A DNA stretch of 64,000 nucleotides, taken from contig NW_026570264.1 of the NCBI RefSeq assembly GCF_019649055.1, forward strand, positions 1-64,000. The letters run 5' to 3'. The DNA is from Paramacrobiotus metropolitanus. Lineage: Eukaryota > Tardigrada > Eutardigrada > Parachela > Macrobiotidae. The position numbers were made by a program, and so were the translations under genes. The notes under the pieces are model-generated. The model was not told the DNA's origin and searched no databases. It was given only the letters and a program-made list of their open reading frames with translations. This document shows, in pieces, positions 49,300 through 60,981 of the stretch. How positions within the stretch are numbered: the first letter of the stretch is position 1; each line of letters starts with the position of its first letter.

Positions 49300-52200
49300 A
49301 TGCATATTTTCTGGCTAGCTGTCATCGCGGTCATGATCAGTGCGGTATGTCCTCTCTTAGTCCATAATCATGCATCAACGAAAACTGTATCCACAGAGAA
49401 AATACATAATCAGTGTTTGTTGTTACATTTATAGAGCGTCGATACGAGACCGCACGCAGTATCGTCAGGCATTCGTGAGAATCCTTCACGGACGCCAGCT
49501 GACCGCTTTAAACGCCAGGGGATTTGGATGCCACCAGGTGCATACGTGGCGTGGAGTCAGATGATACGCGCCACAACGACAACAACAGAACCGCCAAGAC
49601 CGAAATGTCCGGTAATCTTTCCGAGTTGTTTTACCAAATTCCATATATACAGATAGGGCTGTGTAGTCATCAAGTTGTATCAATATTTTAAAACACGGAG
49701 TAAGCAAGCTGCTTTATCAGTCGGATTATCTGCCGAAGTGTCTCGGGGCAACGGTTTTCATTGGAACTGCAATACTTTTAATTGTAATTGTTGCTTGGAA
49801 ATGGAATTTCAACAGTAAAACGAAATATTGTGAAAATTCTAGTTAAGTAATTTATTGTATAAGATGTGTTTTTTTTACCTTCCCTGGAATGTGAATGGCC
49901 CCTTGGGGGCCGGGGGTTTCTTCAAAACAAAACTCTCTTCAGTTTCTAAAGTTAAATAATTAAAAGTAGTATTTCAACTGGAATTACTCGTGTTACCATT
50001 ATTTCAAAACAACAGTGATCAGTGATGCGTACTCACCTACGCGCATGTGTTTCACGTTCTGTATGACCGCAGTTTAATACAGAGCGAATTTTAATTTGTA
50101 CGAATACTGTAAAACAGTACCCTGGATGGAGATCAGCTGCACCTAATTTGTTCAAAAATTAGGTGCATGATTTGCATAAGCATCCTAAGATTATCCCAAT
50201 AGCTCGTACAAGCTGATCATAAATTAGCAAGTTTAGTACGTAATGAATTCATAATTTTTCAACTGTGCTGTCAAGTGTTGGTCACTCGATTCGGGCTCGA
50301 CAACAGAGAATGTTTGCGACACGGGCAGTGCCCGCCGCCCGCAACCATATTGTTATGGCGCGCAATAATAACTGCATCGTAATAAGTTATAAAATTAATA
50401 ATGATAAATCATGCAATGCAATAATAACTGCATCGTAATAACACGCACTATGTACATTGTAGTCGGTTGGCTGAACATAATGGCTGCCTGCTTTATTAAG
50501 CTGCGTGTAGGATGACGCGTCCACTGCCTGACTGACATCACACTAGCTATAGTCCAGTTCCACAGAACAATTCTCATAAATTGTAGCACACCTAATTTAA
50601 TTTAAAGCGATCTTAAACAGGGTTGTTTTTTCGTAAATTTTTTTGACAAACGTTTTACAAACTATGCACAACAGACTAATTTAAACCGATCCTAAACAAG
50701 GGTTCTCTTTTTGCAAATTGGTTTGACAAAATGGGTGGAGTTTGAAAATTCTTCAGAAACCAAAATTTCGAATTTTGCTATTTTTTCTCAACTGAAAATT
50801 GCTGTTCAGTCAGCCAAACAGATTCTAGTGTGCCAAATTTCCATTTTAATAAATTTTTGCATAATTTCTTTAACAGCATAGTTAACGAGCACGGCCAATT
50901 TTTTTAGTAGTCACTTGTCAGTAAAATTGTCTAGCGAAGGCTAAATCGCTTACGGTACGATTGGTGGTGCAAGAGAACGGATAAACAAACCATTAAGCAA
51001 GCGGCGGTTTTCTGCAGCCACTCGCGTTAAGGGAAGTGGCCCGGTACATGGTACCAAAATAGTGAACATGCACGTAAACGTTCACTTTTGCGTACTCCCA
51101 AACACATTTTTGTTTCGGTCTATGACATTCTGGAGCCAGGCGATTTGTATATACCAGACCTCCATGATTCCTTTCAAATTTTAAAATGAATTTTAAAATT
51201 TTTCAAATTCATTTTAAAATTTGAAAAACATGCTAGAACAGTGGATTGGTGTAAAAACGTTTTTTGGGGTTATGTGCATTTACTTGCAAAATCTGGAAGA
51301 GATCAGTCCATAATGTGGCTTTTGGTTCACCTGAATGCATTTGAACTTGTTGGAATTTTCTAACAGCCATAGCTCCCGAACCGGATGTTGCGCGCATAAA
51401 CGGTTTTCACGCCCATGTAGACAAATCATCTGCTACAGAATGTCATAAAACAAGATGAAGAAGGGTTTGGGAGTGCGCGAAAGCGAAGGATTTCGTGTAT
51501 GTGTACATTTTGGAATCATGCACCGGCCACTTCCCTCAACACTGTGTACTGCATTGTATAGTACTCATTTTTGTCTGTATTCATTTATTGTCTGTTTGGG
51601 CACCGGGCACGCTCTTTTGACCTTTGCAGATCAAAGACGAAGCATACCACGGTAGTAAGCTTTTCATTTTGAAATAAATGAATTTTGTCTGAATTTGCCT
51701 TGGTAAGGTAAGCATTATTATTAATTTGGAAATTTAATACACAGACAAGTTAGTAGGGGCGCATTCATTAAGTACAGTACTCAGTACACAACTTAGTACG
51801 AAGTTCCTGCTAAGAACTGTAGGATAATCGTACTTTACGTCAGATGCGACTTGAAGCAATACAAAGTTTATCGCCTCAACGAAGGTTGTGCACTGCGCAC
51901 GGTTGTCATGACGATGGATGTATTGTCCTGAAACCGGCAACTTGCATAGTCGTTATATAGTATAAACTCCGTTTACTATGAAACGTACGACAGTACGAAA
52001 CTCCAATTGTGCAACCAAAATTCGATGTCTTTGCGCATTATTTATATCTAGGCCGTGTCTATTCATTTTGGCCACCCAATATCATGAGTGGCCAAAATTA
52101 GGTTTCTTAGTTTTCTTAGGTTTCTTAGGTTGACACATACACTGAAGTGGAGGATTTTTGTGTTTCACTTAATATCTTAAAACATGCGATAAGATAGATC

Positions 52201-55200
52201 TGGTATAAAAATATAAGGAAAAAATCGACGACAAAGCAGTGGTCGAATAAATTTTTCGCGGGTGATAGGATGTGATGAAAAGGGGATGTCGCGCGGTTTT
52301 TTGTATAAAAGCTGAAGTTGTTGCTCAGTGTTTAGCGAACGAGCATTTTTTAAACTTGGTAATAGACACAATCCGATTTTCCGAGATTCCTGTGCGAGCT
52401 CGGATTGGGCACGGCTCTCCATTTTGGCAGTGTCTCCAGTAATTTTGCAAAGGTCACGTACGTAGCCTTCAGTGAACCAGAACAGAGTCAGGCGAATTTA
52501 ACAAGGGCTTTGAACGGAAAATCTCCCAGCGTGAACTGTTTTGGACGGTAGCATCAGTGGAATTTCTTGACAAATTTTAAATTGGAAGGAGACTTAAGGA
52601 TGGTTTTTGAGTAAACCGCCTTTTTAATCTGGTCTGCTTTAATTTAAATCTCGCTGCATTGCAAGCCACGCCCTGAGAACGACCCGTAGTGGAAAAGATG
52701 CATAACACATAACATTCCCATTTTTGACAATGTACCGGGCGATTTCCTTTAAGCAACTGTCAGCCGCTTTTAAAAACCAGTACTTACATACTGTAAGTAC
52801 TGGTTTTTACTTTAGCCTGTCAGCAGTACTTTGAAGTTTGAAGTAAAACCTCTTAGAGCAGCGGTGAATGTCGAATGGCTGACGTTTTCTAAAACGTTAG
52901 TTTCTTTAGCCCAGTGGTTCACACAAAAGCTTGCTATCATCTATGCATTAATTGATAGGGTCAACATCCATTATGATGATGTTTCCAAGGATGTATTAAT
53001 GCAGTACTGTATTTTCACTTGATTTTGCTCTGTCAAGATTTTGAGTTAACACTGTATTGGGACCAGACTCACCAGAGGTACTTGCACAAGGCCGTAATAA
53101 TAATTATTACGGTCTTGTGCACGAGACCAGTTCAGTATGTTCGCGAGCACAGTATGTTCACTTTAATATCTTAAAGTGAACATACTGTACTCGTATAAAA
53201 GTAAGTGTCGTACATGAGTGCTAGTTGCTATGTTAAGTAGTTAGTATGTTATGTTATGTAGTTGCTATGTTTAAGTCGTTGCCGTTTGTTAAACACACTG
53301 ATTAAAGTTTATTAATGATGCTTTTAACCATTTTACAATTTACCTTGAGTTTACTCATTAAATTTTAAATCATTAAATCTTCAAGTACTGTACTAGTATC
53401 AACATTCCTCGTACAGACATAATGTACGGCTTTAAGGCAGTAATGGATAGGTACTAATATATACTTGTTACCCATATGTTCTCTTATTCTGTAAATGCAG
53501 TATTTACGAGTAGTAATTATCGTTCATTTTCAACATTGTACAGTATTAGCAGCACAGTGGTATTTCAGCTGCTCTGAAAATCGTCGAAATTTCTTATACG
53601 ATATTCTAACTTCAACACCAAAGATTTGTTCTTACTTCTTAGTTATGTTTGTGCTACTCATGTTTCACTGCAATGGGAGATAGACAGATGGTGTTCAAGA
53701 GCCCAGCGCAGCAATGTAGCTGCAGTCTTAGGACGAGCTTGAAAATTACAATCACATGAAGGCGTGCATAGGAAGCAAATGCATCAAATGTTTGTAAAAG
53801 AGCGTCGCGTCGATGCTTTGAAAGCAATAGATAAGTTTAGGAAAACGTTCAAATGCTACCTCATCCAGTTCGACTGCGTGCATAACCACAAAAGCTCGAA
53901 CGCGTCGCCCAAAAGAAGTGCCGAAGTCCCGCCCAAAAAACCTCTCTTAAGCTGGGCTGTCCTGTTACACGCGTGGCGAAGCTGGTAAAACTCCTACACA
54001 GGCATATTTTAATTTCTCCAACGTTCCGGGAGCAGCGAACAATCTCTAACAGGGAAGCACTTCCCACCGTCATAAAGGTCACTTCTACGCAAGCTGTAAA
54101 CCTGAAAACTGTGCAGTGAAGGAAATGAAATGCACAGTTGAGTGTCCTTCCGTCCCGCAGCAAGGGACTGGTTCCGTTAATTGTGGGGTATATGCAGCAG
54201 CGTTTTGCGTCGACCATGTCCTCTCAAAAAGCGCAAATATCGAAAGCTCGAATTATGGCAAAGAGTCCAAATTTCGAGACTGGCCAAACGAAATTACTGA
54301 GAGGGAAATGTTGAAAAAACAAGGCATCAATAATCCCGCAAGACCGAGACGCAAAAAATTCGGTGTATGTTTCTGCCAGAGAAATTGATGCAATTTGAAA
54401 GCCTTGACGTAAATAACGATGTGATGTACTCGTATTAACGGTGTGAAGTATTAACAGATGAATTTACAGCGTATGATCTAAACATTTAGCTGATACATAC
54501 TTTCTACCAGCACCGTTGCCGACTGTATTAAGAAAGCGATTTTTTAAGTAAGTAGTGATAAAGAAACGGACTGTAATCGCAATCAGACGTATGGTTTATA
54601 ATTAGACTTTGTAAAGTGATATTACCAACTTAAAAAACTCAAAATTTAATTTTGCAAGAAATTTCCTGGCGCATAGCAAATTGTCTATGCGCCGAGAATT
54701 TTCCTGGCGCATACCACTTTCGTTAATTATTAACGGTTATAATTAATAACCTTTAACAAAATGATTAACAATGTTAAATTGTTAATCATACGTAATTATA
54801 TTCAATTTTGTATTAAACAATTATTATAAATTATATTTAATTATAAATAAACCAAATTAGCAGTATTTAAAAAAATGATAATTTTAAATAATTAAATGAT
54901 AATAATAATAACTCATAATAGTAATATGAAATAAGAATAATGAATGAATGAATGATAATTATAAGGGGAAGCCAGTATCGCATTATACAACCCGTGCCGT
55001 TACTCTACAGTAGTAGTAGGAAAGGAAATGTTCTTTCGTTCATCTCGATAACTCTCGTTCTTCTTAATGGCAGCGAGTATACGCAGCTCTATCGCACCAA
55101 GTGTGGACACTTTTTTTCAAAAATCACTAAAGGTCAGGAATTGACAAATTTATAATTATTTTATTTTTTTATTGTTTGCTGCATGTATCTAGCATGTTTT

Positions 55201-57557
55201 GCATTTTGGTTTGCCCTGCTGAGAGCGTGTTCTAATTTACTGCGATATAAAAAGCAAAAGCGTCCGGTATAAAAATGTGGCTCAACCCATTCACTGCGGT
55301 TCCCATCTTCCGAGCTGTTTCGCAACCAAGGCTCTTGCGATAAATGCAGGACACCTATCGAATCCCATGAAGCCTGCGTGACCTTTGCAAAGTTACGGCG
55401 GACACCGTCAAATACGAGGGTGACCTCGTTTGCGCCTTCGTCGAACAGCCGCCGAATGTCGCAAGCACCCATTCTTGATAAAATCTCATTCAGAAGTTAT
55501 TAGGCATCCTTTTTAAACTTTTCGTCCGCACAGTAAACTTGAGACGTCCCGTTCCAGCAAGTTTAAGCAGCAGTCTTAGCTTTTTTTAGTCGTCGCTTTA
55601 ATGGTTTTTTCTTCTATTCGTCCGGCACCTATACCTCCTCGCCTGGGTTGTTGATATTTGTCAACACTCTAAAATAAACTAACGTAACGCACGACTGATT
55701 CATGGAAGTTATCAGTTCGATGTCACTCAGCTCCATGTGCTAGGCAACCGCATTTCTCGGTAGGTCCTTTTTAACATAGAAGTCTATGGGAGAACCACTT
55801 TGTCCCGGGATCACCGCAAGCACTGATTATGCACGATGGTTCTGATAACGCGTAACGGACACCTTGTGGATCATTCAATAACTTCCAAAAAACTGCACGC
55901 AAAAATCTTAAGTGGTGAGACTTTTCCAGGAGCATTCATAAGCATAAAACAAACGATCGCTACCCCCTTCCCTTAAAATACTGCTGGTCTCCCTACTGGC
56001 ACATCAAGACGACGTACCAAAATATTTTTAAATTTATTTTATGCAACTGTCTACACTTGGTGCGATAGAGCTGTACATTCTAGGCTTATACTACATACAC
56101 GAATATTTTTTTTGGTATAGTAAAGGACTGGTGGGACCCGTCACCCGTAACACTTTTTGACTGGCAGCACAATGTGCCAAAATTCTGATTTAATACCACT
56201 AAAAGGTCATGTGTATCGGTGTATGTACGTCTATTGCCAAAGTTTCTGGAGCTTTGCTGTCTTTCCACACGTAGATGTGGCATATACAGTCGAGCAGAAA
56301 TTGTTTAATAAACATATGTTCCAAAAGAGAGATTTGTGGTTTTTTAGTTTGCGAAAAATAAAGAATGCTGATTACTGGTTTTCATCTGATTAAGTACTAT
56401 ACTGATTAATGGTTTTACTTATTGCAATTATCTGTGTCCTTTTTTACACCCAATATAATAATATTTGAAAGTGACTTGCTAGTTACTACTTAGCCGTCCA
56501 GGGACTGAAATTCGATCACGACGAATAATTTAAAAATTAAGATTTAAAAATTAATATTTTGGTAGTGACGTAGCTCAAATAAACGGGGCTGTCACACTGT
56601 CACCAAAATTCGACCAGAAAAGGAAAATAATTTAAAAATTAGGATTTAAAAATTAATATTGTGGTAGTGACGTAACTCAAATAGGCGGGGCTGTCACACT
56701 GTCACCAAAATTCGACCAGGAAAGAAAAATAATTTAAAAATTAGGATTTAAAAATTAATATTTTGTTAGTGACGTAACTCAAATAGGCGGGGCTGTCACC
56801 AAAATTCGACCAGGAAAGAAAAATGAATTTAAAAAATGAATTTTTATTTAATTTCATAATACTTAACAATCTAACTTCAGAATTGAAAAAATAAATATAA
56901 ATATAAGTTAATATTTAAATGGTATTTTTTTAAACAATTAAAATTAATAAATCCAGTTCCATTAAAAGATTTTCCATTTACAATGAAAACATTTGCCCCG
57001 AGCCTTCAGCATTATCTGCACACTGCATTAAACATTTGTGTTCGTCATTTTCTCTGAGATCTAAACGTTTTGACAGCCGTGTTTTGATCATATGAACATT
57101 TGGTTAAAAATAACTGTAGGAATCAAAGCCATACAATCAAGTCGTGGCTACAACGACAGGTGCCCTGCAGTCACCTTTAACAGTTGCGGCACAGCCAGAT
57201 ATCACATCCTGCATGGTTAATCTTAACAACGTCATCCTGTGAAAGACTTCTGGACTGGCTTGTAATCGTTGTAATTTGTTTCTTCTAGATGTTTATAATA
57301 AAGCCGGATTACATATCATTTGCTTTTAGCGGATTTGAGCGGCAATGGCGTTGTTGCGCCAAAGATGACAGTAAGCATCTGATCAGCACAGCTGTGTGGT
57401 GTAAGTAACGGGTTTCCAGCTTATAATGTTTGCAGAAAATTACCAGTTTTACGAGGACAAAGACAGTGGGATAAACTGGGGTGAGCTAATTAAATCGGAT
57501 CCCCCATATCAGAAGGATTATCAGGAAATTTGTAATAACCGCTGGATGGTAGTTTGA
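49300..57557 (+). CDS. AB2: secreted precursor, RFKR site, 4-Cys module, 7.7-kb intron
   Basis: Proposed exons 49300-49344, 49435-49611, 57289-57370, 57436-57557; 426 nt, 141 aa. Signal exon MHIFWLAVIAVMISA; then SVDTRPHAVSSGI, TPADRFKR|QGIWMPPGAY and linker RATTTTTEPPRPKCP. The Cys module reads WRCCAKDD|KNYQFYEDKDSG, NWGELIK, and ends EICNNRW. All junctions keep phase, and the last intron (65 nt, gtaagc...gcag) has a counterpart in AB1 and AB3. The link between 49611 and 57289 is an inference: it is the only pair of unmatched halves in the array, and the gap is filled with repeats and dead ORFs. An alternative short product ends at 49656 (88 aa). AATAAA at 57764-57769 fits a 3' end. Confidence 0.5.
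49667..49846 (+). other. Open frame with membrane-like segment
   Basis: 60 open codons without ATG, just after the AB2 A-part: CLGATVFIGTAILLIVIVAW then a short Lys-rich tail. At the same relative position after AB3 there is a second hydrophobic frame (MISGICILFGSLVFIIL at 60479-60532), but the two do not align well. Could be an alternative 3' exon or chance. Confidence 0.2.
51031..51535. mobile_element. Foldback element M5, copy 2
   Basis: Ends GGGAAGTGGCCCGG / CCGGCCACTTCCC. Shares CCGGATGTTGCGCRCATA and AAAACRAGATGAAGAAG-like tracts with 18784-19523. Internal deletion relative to copy 1. Lies in the proposed AB2 intron. Confidence 0.8.
52771..52809. repeat. Perfect palindrome, 18-bp arms
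   Basis: TAAAAACCAGTACTTACA and its exact complement with a 3-nt loop. Confidence 0.85.
53084..53120. repeat. Palindrome, 18-bp arms
   Basis: GCACAAGGCCGTAATAAT faces its complement with one mismatch and no real loop. Confidence 0.8.
53149..53188. repeat. Perfect palindrome, 18-bp arms
   Basis: ACAGTATGTTCACTTTAA and exact complement around a 4-nt loop, only 28 bp from the previous palindrome. Confidence 0.85.
53764..54388 (+). pseudogene. Ulp1/SENP-like protease relic (transposon-type)
   Basis: From 54050 the frame reads HFYASCKPENCAVKE, then CPSVPQQGTGSVNCGVYAAA. This matches the Gln-x(n)-Cys-Gly active-site end of C48 cysteine peptidases, with Asn where Asp normally precedes the Cys. 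The catalytic His and Asp regions are not intact in frame; the frame at 53764-53988 (FVKERRVDALKAIDKFRKTF) may be an upstream piece. Such proteases occur both as host deSUMOylases and as cargo of DNA transposons; fragmentation and location favour the latter. Confidence 0.5.
54389..56520. other. AT-rich filler of AB2 intron
   Basis: Includes an inverted repeat around CCTGGCGCATA at about 54666-54716 and a minus-strand 103-codon frame at 55161-55472 that I do not recognise. No gene supported. Confidence 0.3.
56524..56826. repeat. Tandem repeat, three 102-bp units
   Basis: Units start at 56524, 56626 and 56728, each AATAATTTAAAAATT...GTAGTGACGTARCTCAAATA...GGGGCTGTCAC...AAAATTCGACCAG. Copies 2 and 3 are closest; copy 3 lacks the 11-bp ACACTGTCACC-type insert. 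Confidence 0.9.
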
Positions 57558-58614
57558 GCCAACAACAGATGGTTTCGTCGTGGTGTCCGTGGTTCCCTGT
57601 CCAACACTGTCCAATCGACTGGAAGAGAATTTATCCGTTGACATGCTCTCACTTGTACGATTAAAAATGATTTTTATTCACCATTTTTGTTGCGGTGCGT
57701 GATTCTCCTTAACGTAATCATTAGTCATTATGATTTACTTTAATTAGTCTGAAAACTGACAAAAATAAATTCAGCTGAAGAGTCTTGTTCAACGCCTTGT
57801 ATCTGTAGTGAAAAAAATTAAGTCAAAATCCTAATAATATGCAAAAGTCAAAAGCTGTTGGTGGATGCTTATAAAACAAATGAATTTTGATTTTGATGTT
57901 CGATACCATAATACAACTCTATTACTCAGGTAAAAACTGTACGTTTTTGCAATTCCTAAACGTTCCGTTAGATCTTTAAACGAATTACATCTAACAAAAC
58001 TGAGGCCTGCTTGCAGTTCTTCCACCGGAAAAAAGTGTCAAAATAATAGAAAACTGAATAATTAAAAAAGCAATATTACGTGACCATGTAGAATACGTAC
58101 AAACGGCCCCATAAGTTCGATGAAAGTCTTTATGTTGCAATTTACATTACAACCCCTAAATCCTTCGTGGCAACCTATATGCTGCTTAAGAAATAAATTC
58201 CCCTGAAGGTATTTGCATTGTACCGTTTTCCTTGATTTTCAATGCTCTAAAGCCAACATCGCATGATGCACTTATAAACCAGGAGACTGGATATGTCCAT
58301 TCCGAGAAAAATTCTAAATTGGCGTTCGCGTGACCGGCATTTTACGAATCTTTAGGTCGCTGCTGATAGTGGCGACAAAAGGCGCACGTTCTCGCGCCTT
58401 AGCGTTGGTGGGCCTTTTTGCCATTTTTAAAATTTTTATGCTATTTTCCCTTTACCTTTACTTTAATTAATAATGATATTGTCTCAATATTAGAGCCATG
58501 AACAGATACTAACGGAGTTGTGATGTATTTGGGGCCCATTTGGTTCAACATGCTGTGATTGCGTCTTGATCAGTTATCATAAACGCATTTTCTCTGTATT
58601 TTAAATTTCGGCTT
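57558..58614. other. 3' flank of AB2
   Basis: Shares with the AB3 3' flank the poly(A) context aaaataaattcagctga. No other gene seen. Confidence 0.4.
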
Positions 58615-58905
58615 TTACACCTTACGAAGACGAAGTAATAATTCATTTACCGGCATGCAAGTGCATCGTCGGTCTCCGAAGTACACTGCGACGTCCCAAG
58701 ATGGCAAATTCATGCATAAAAATGCAATAATTCTACGAAGCATCCGGCCTTCTCCATATCCAGAAAAACTGGCCACTTCGGGCTTTTCCCAAGCGTTTTC
58801 TACGAGAGCCTCGCCGTTGCTGAGTCGGTGTCGCCACATCAAACCACTTAACTACCGCGCAGATCTCACGCAGTCACGTTTGTCAGCAAAGGCAGCTGAA
58901 AAGTG
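58615..58905 (-). pseudogene. D2: decayed duplicated coding segment
   Basis: Paralogue of D1 (43144-43600). In the frame matching D1 (EKAGCFVELLHFYA) it has an early stop (TGA after FYA) and later stops. Supports duplication of a D-AB-A unit. Confidence 0.45.
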
Positions 58906-59059
58906 TGCTTATTTATAACATTCGCTTGCAGCTGTGCATTTTACAAAACCAACATTGGGGCCGAACGTTCTCGCCGCAGACATGCCAGCGATGAGCGATG
59001 GGATGAACTTAAATTTTGGGGCGTTTTCAGTAATAATTTCTGCTTCGTTATTTTTTGTT

Positions 59060-59170
59060 TAAAATTAATGCGCACAGGTCAAAAGTACAATCTGTACTGT
59101 AATACAACTCGAAAAACTAGGAAAAAGGGGGCCAGAAGTTATATTGACTTCCGTCAACAGCAAAAGCGTC
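59060..59170. repeat. Spacer repeat, copy 1
   Basis: Matches the last 110 bases of the window (63890-64000): ATCTGTACTGTA, GAAGTTATA.TGACTTCCG, CAACAGC..AA.CGTCATTA. Confidence 0.65.
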
Positions 59171-59464
59171 ATTAGATCAATAAAAGGTGAATCCAAAATA
59201 AAAACAAAACATGTGCATACTAATATTGTAGTCATCGATTCACAATCATTTGTTTCTCCTCACAAAGTAATTACGGGCAGGACATACATTCTAAGAGCGG
59301 AATTTTTTAAATATGGTGCGTGCTTTTTGCTCGCCAGTATATTTTGTAATGTCCACTAACTGCCATAAACCGCAGATGAAATGCTGTCTCGGTTAATAAA
59401 AAATCATTTCTCTAGGAAAAAACGTAACCCACATCAGAGAAAACTATTTAACAAATATGACGTA

Positions 59465-59690
59465 TTAGTCAATACCAAATACAGTAATTTGTGTTACATT
59501 GATTTCCCATTTTCCCCCAATCGAGGGAGCACCCAAATACTGCACGCTGGAATGCCGCCGGCGTCCACTGCTCGCTGTCTCGCCGGTTTTAAACCATATT
59601 TCCTCACCAGATTCAGTAATCAAGCTAATAGCGTTCGGTCCGAGTGGTCCGAGTAGCAAAAAGTTTACAGTTTTCTCCTACAGTTTAACT
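59465..59690 (-). pseudogene. Retroelement end fragment
   Basis: The minus-strand frame LLLGPLGPNAISLITESG... is similar to ETMGPWGPSAIVFIKELG in the retroelement at 43710-44728 and is followed by KTGE as there. Opposite orientation, so an independent insertion. Only about 30 codons match. Confidence 0.4.
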
Positions 59691-60014
59691 GACGACACTG
59701 AACATGCGCTTCCGATTTAGTTAAGCCCCTCCTGGCATTTGTACCGCGAAAAGCAGGAACAACAATCGTTTACCGCGAATTTCTGCCGCAGCAGTTTTCC
59801 AGTGAAGTGTCTTGGTCAGCAACCACCCTCGATTCGGCAAAACAACTTTGTTGCTGAATACTAGCCGACATCGTGCCACACATGATGGTCACCAGAATAT
59901 AAAGCGCTTCCATGCAGATTTTGTCTGTTTCCAGTTTTACATTATAATAAGCATTGTTAATTGACAAATCGCTTTGCGGAATATTACCATTGACAGTCAG
60001 CCTTTGCTCTCTAA

Positions 60015-60981
60015 ATGCATATCATTTGGCTAGCTGGCATTGCGGTGATGATCATTGGGGTAAGTCCTCTCTCACTCTATGATCCGGCAATACTTTATAT
60101 TCGCACAAGCGCAAGCTTTATTCAGAGTTAATACTGCATTAATAAGAGTGCGTGTTATTATTTCCATAGAGCGTCGATTCGCGACCCAACTCCATACCGT
60201 CGAATCCGTTGCTGACTCCAGCTAACCGTTTTAAACGCCAGTGGGGGTTTGTGCCACCAGAAGCATTTGCTACGATTAATCGGTGGGTGACCCAATCAAC
60301 GACAGAGCCGCCAAGACCGACGTGTCCGGTAATTTTTCCAACTTCCGAGTTGTTTTTTACCAAGCGCCATAAATAGCGACTGTCTAGTCATCAAGCTTTA
60401 TTAATATTTCAGCATACGGAGTAAGCAAGTTGTTTTAACTTTCGAGTGACCGGCACAGTGCATTAAGCAGTTTTCGTCATGATCTCTGGGATCTGTATTC
60501 TGTTTGGCAGCCTTGTTTTCATCATATTATGAACATTCTGATAATATTAGCGAAGGAATATAAGCAATACAGCTGTGCATACACAACAGGGGCCCTGCAG
60601 TGACCTATAACTGTAACGGCACAGCCATCTATCACATTTTGCAGAGTTAATCTTAACAACGTCATCCTGTGAAAGACTTCATGACCGGCTTGTAACCGTT
60701 GTAACTTGTTTCTTCTAGATGTTTGTCCCAATGCCGGGTTACATGAGTTTTACGTCTTCCAAAGTTGAGTGGCGTTGTTGCGTCATAGACGACAGTAAGC
60801 ATCCAATTAGCACAGCTGTGTGGTGTGAGTAACGGGTTTCCAGCGAATAATGCTTGCAGAATACTTCTATATTTACGAGGATAAAGTCAACGGGAAAATC
60901 TGGGGTGAGCCAATTACCCCGAATACCCCATTTTACGCCGGCGTTTATGCCACTTGTTATCACCACTGGAATCCATTTTGA
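60015..60981 (+). CDS. AB3: secreted precursor, RFKR site, 4-Cys module
   Basis: Proposed exons 60015-60059, 60170-60328, 60719-60794, 60860-60981; 402 nt, 133 aa. Signal exon MHIIWLAGIAVMIIG; SVDSRPNSIPSNP; LTPANRFKR|QWGFVPPEAF; linker QSTTEPPRPTCP; module VEWRCCVIDD|KYFYIYEDKVNG, IWGEPITPN, and ATCYHHW near the end. Cys pattern is C, CC, C, enough for two disulfides. This is the cleanest copy: TATA box, intact exon-1 frame, short introns (110, 390, 65 nt) and AATAAA at 61199-61204. If the CCG|gtaatt donor were not used, an 83-aa product would stop at 60376. Role unknown; the layout suits a processed secreted peptide. Confidence 0.65.

Noticed and set aside
56524-56826. CRISPR-like repeats
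   Set aside because: Contiguous 102-bp tandem copies without spacers in a eukaryotic intron.
57289-57408. Two consecutive short ORFs (stop then ATG) in each AB cysteine part, considered as bicistronic or frameshifted genes
   Set aside because: An intron gtaagc...(gcag/atag)|AA of 65-68 nt removes the stop and joins both frames in all three copies.
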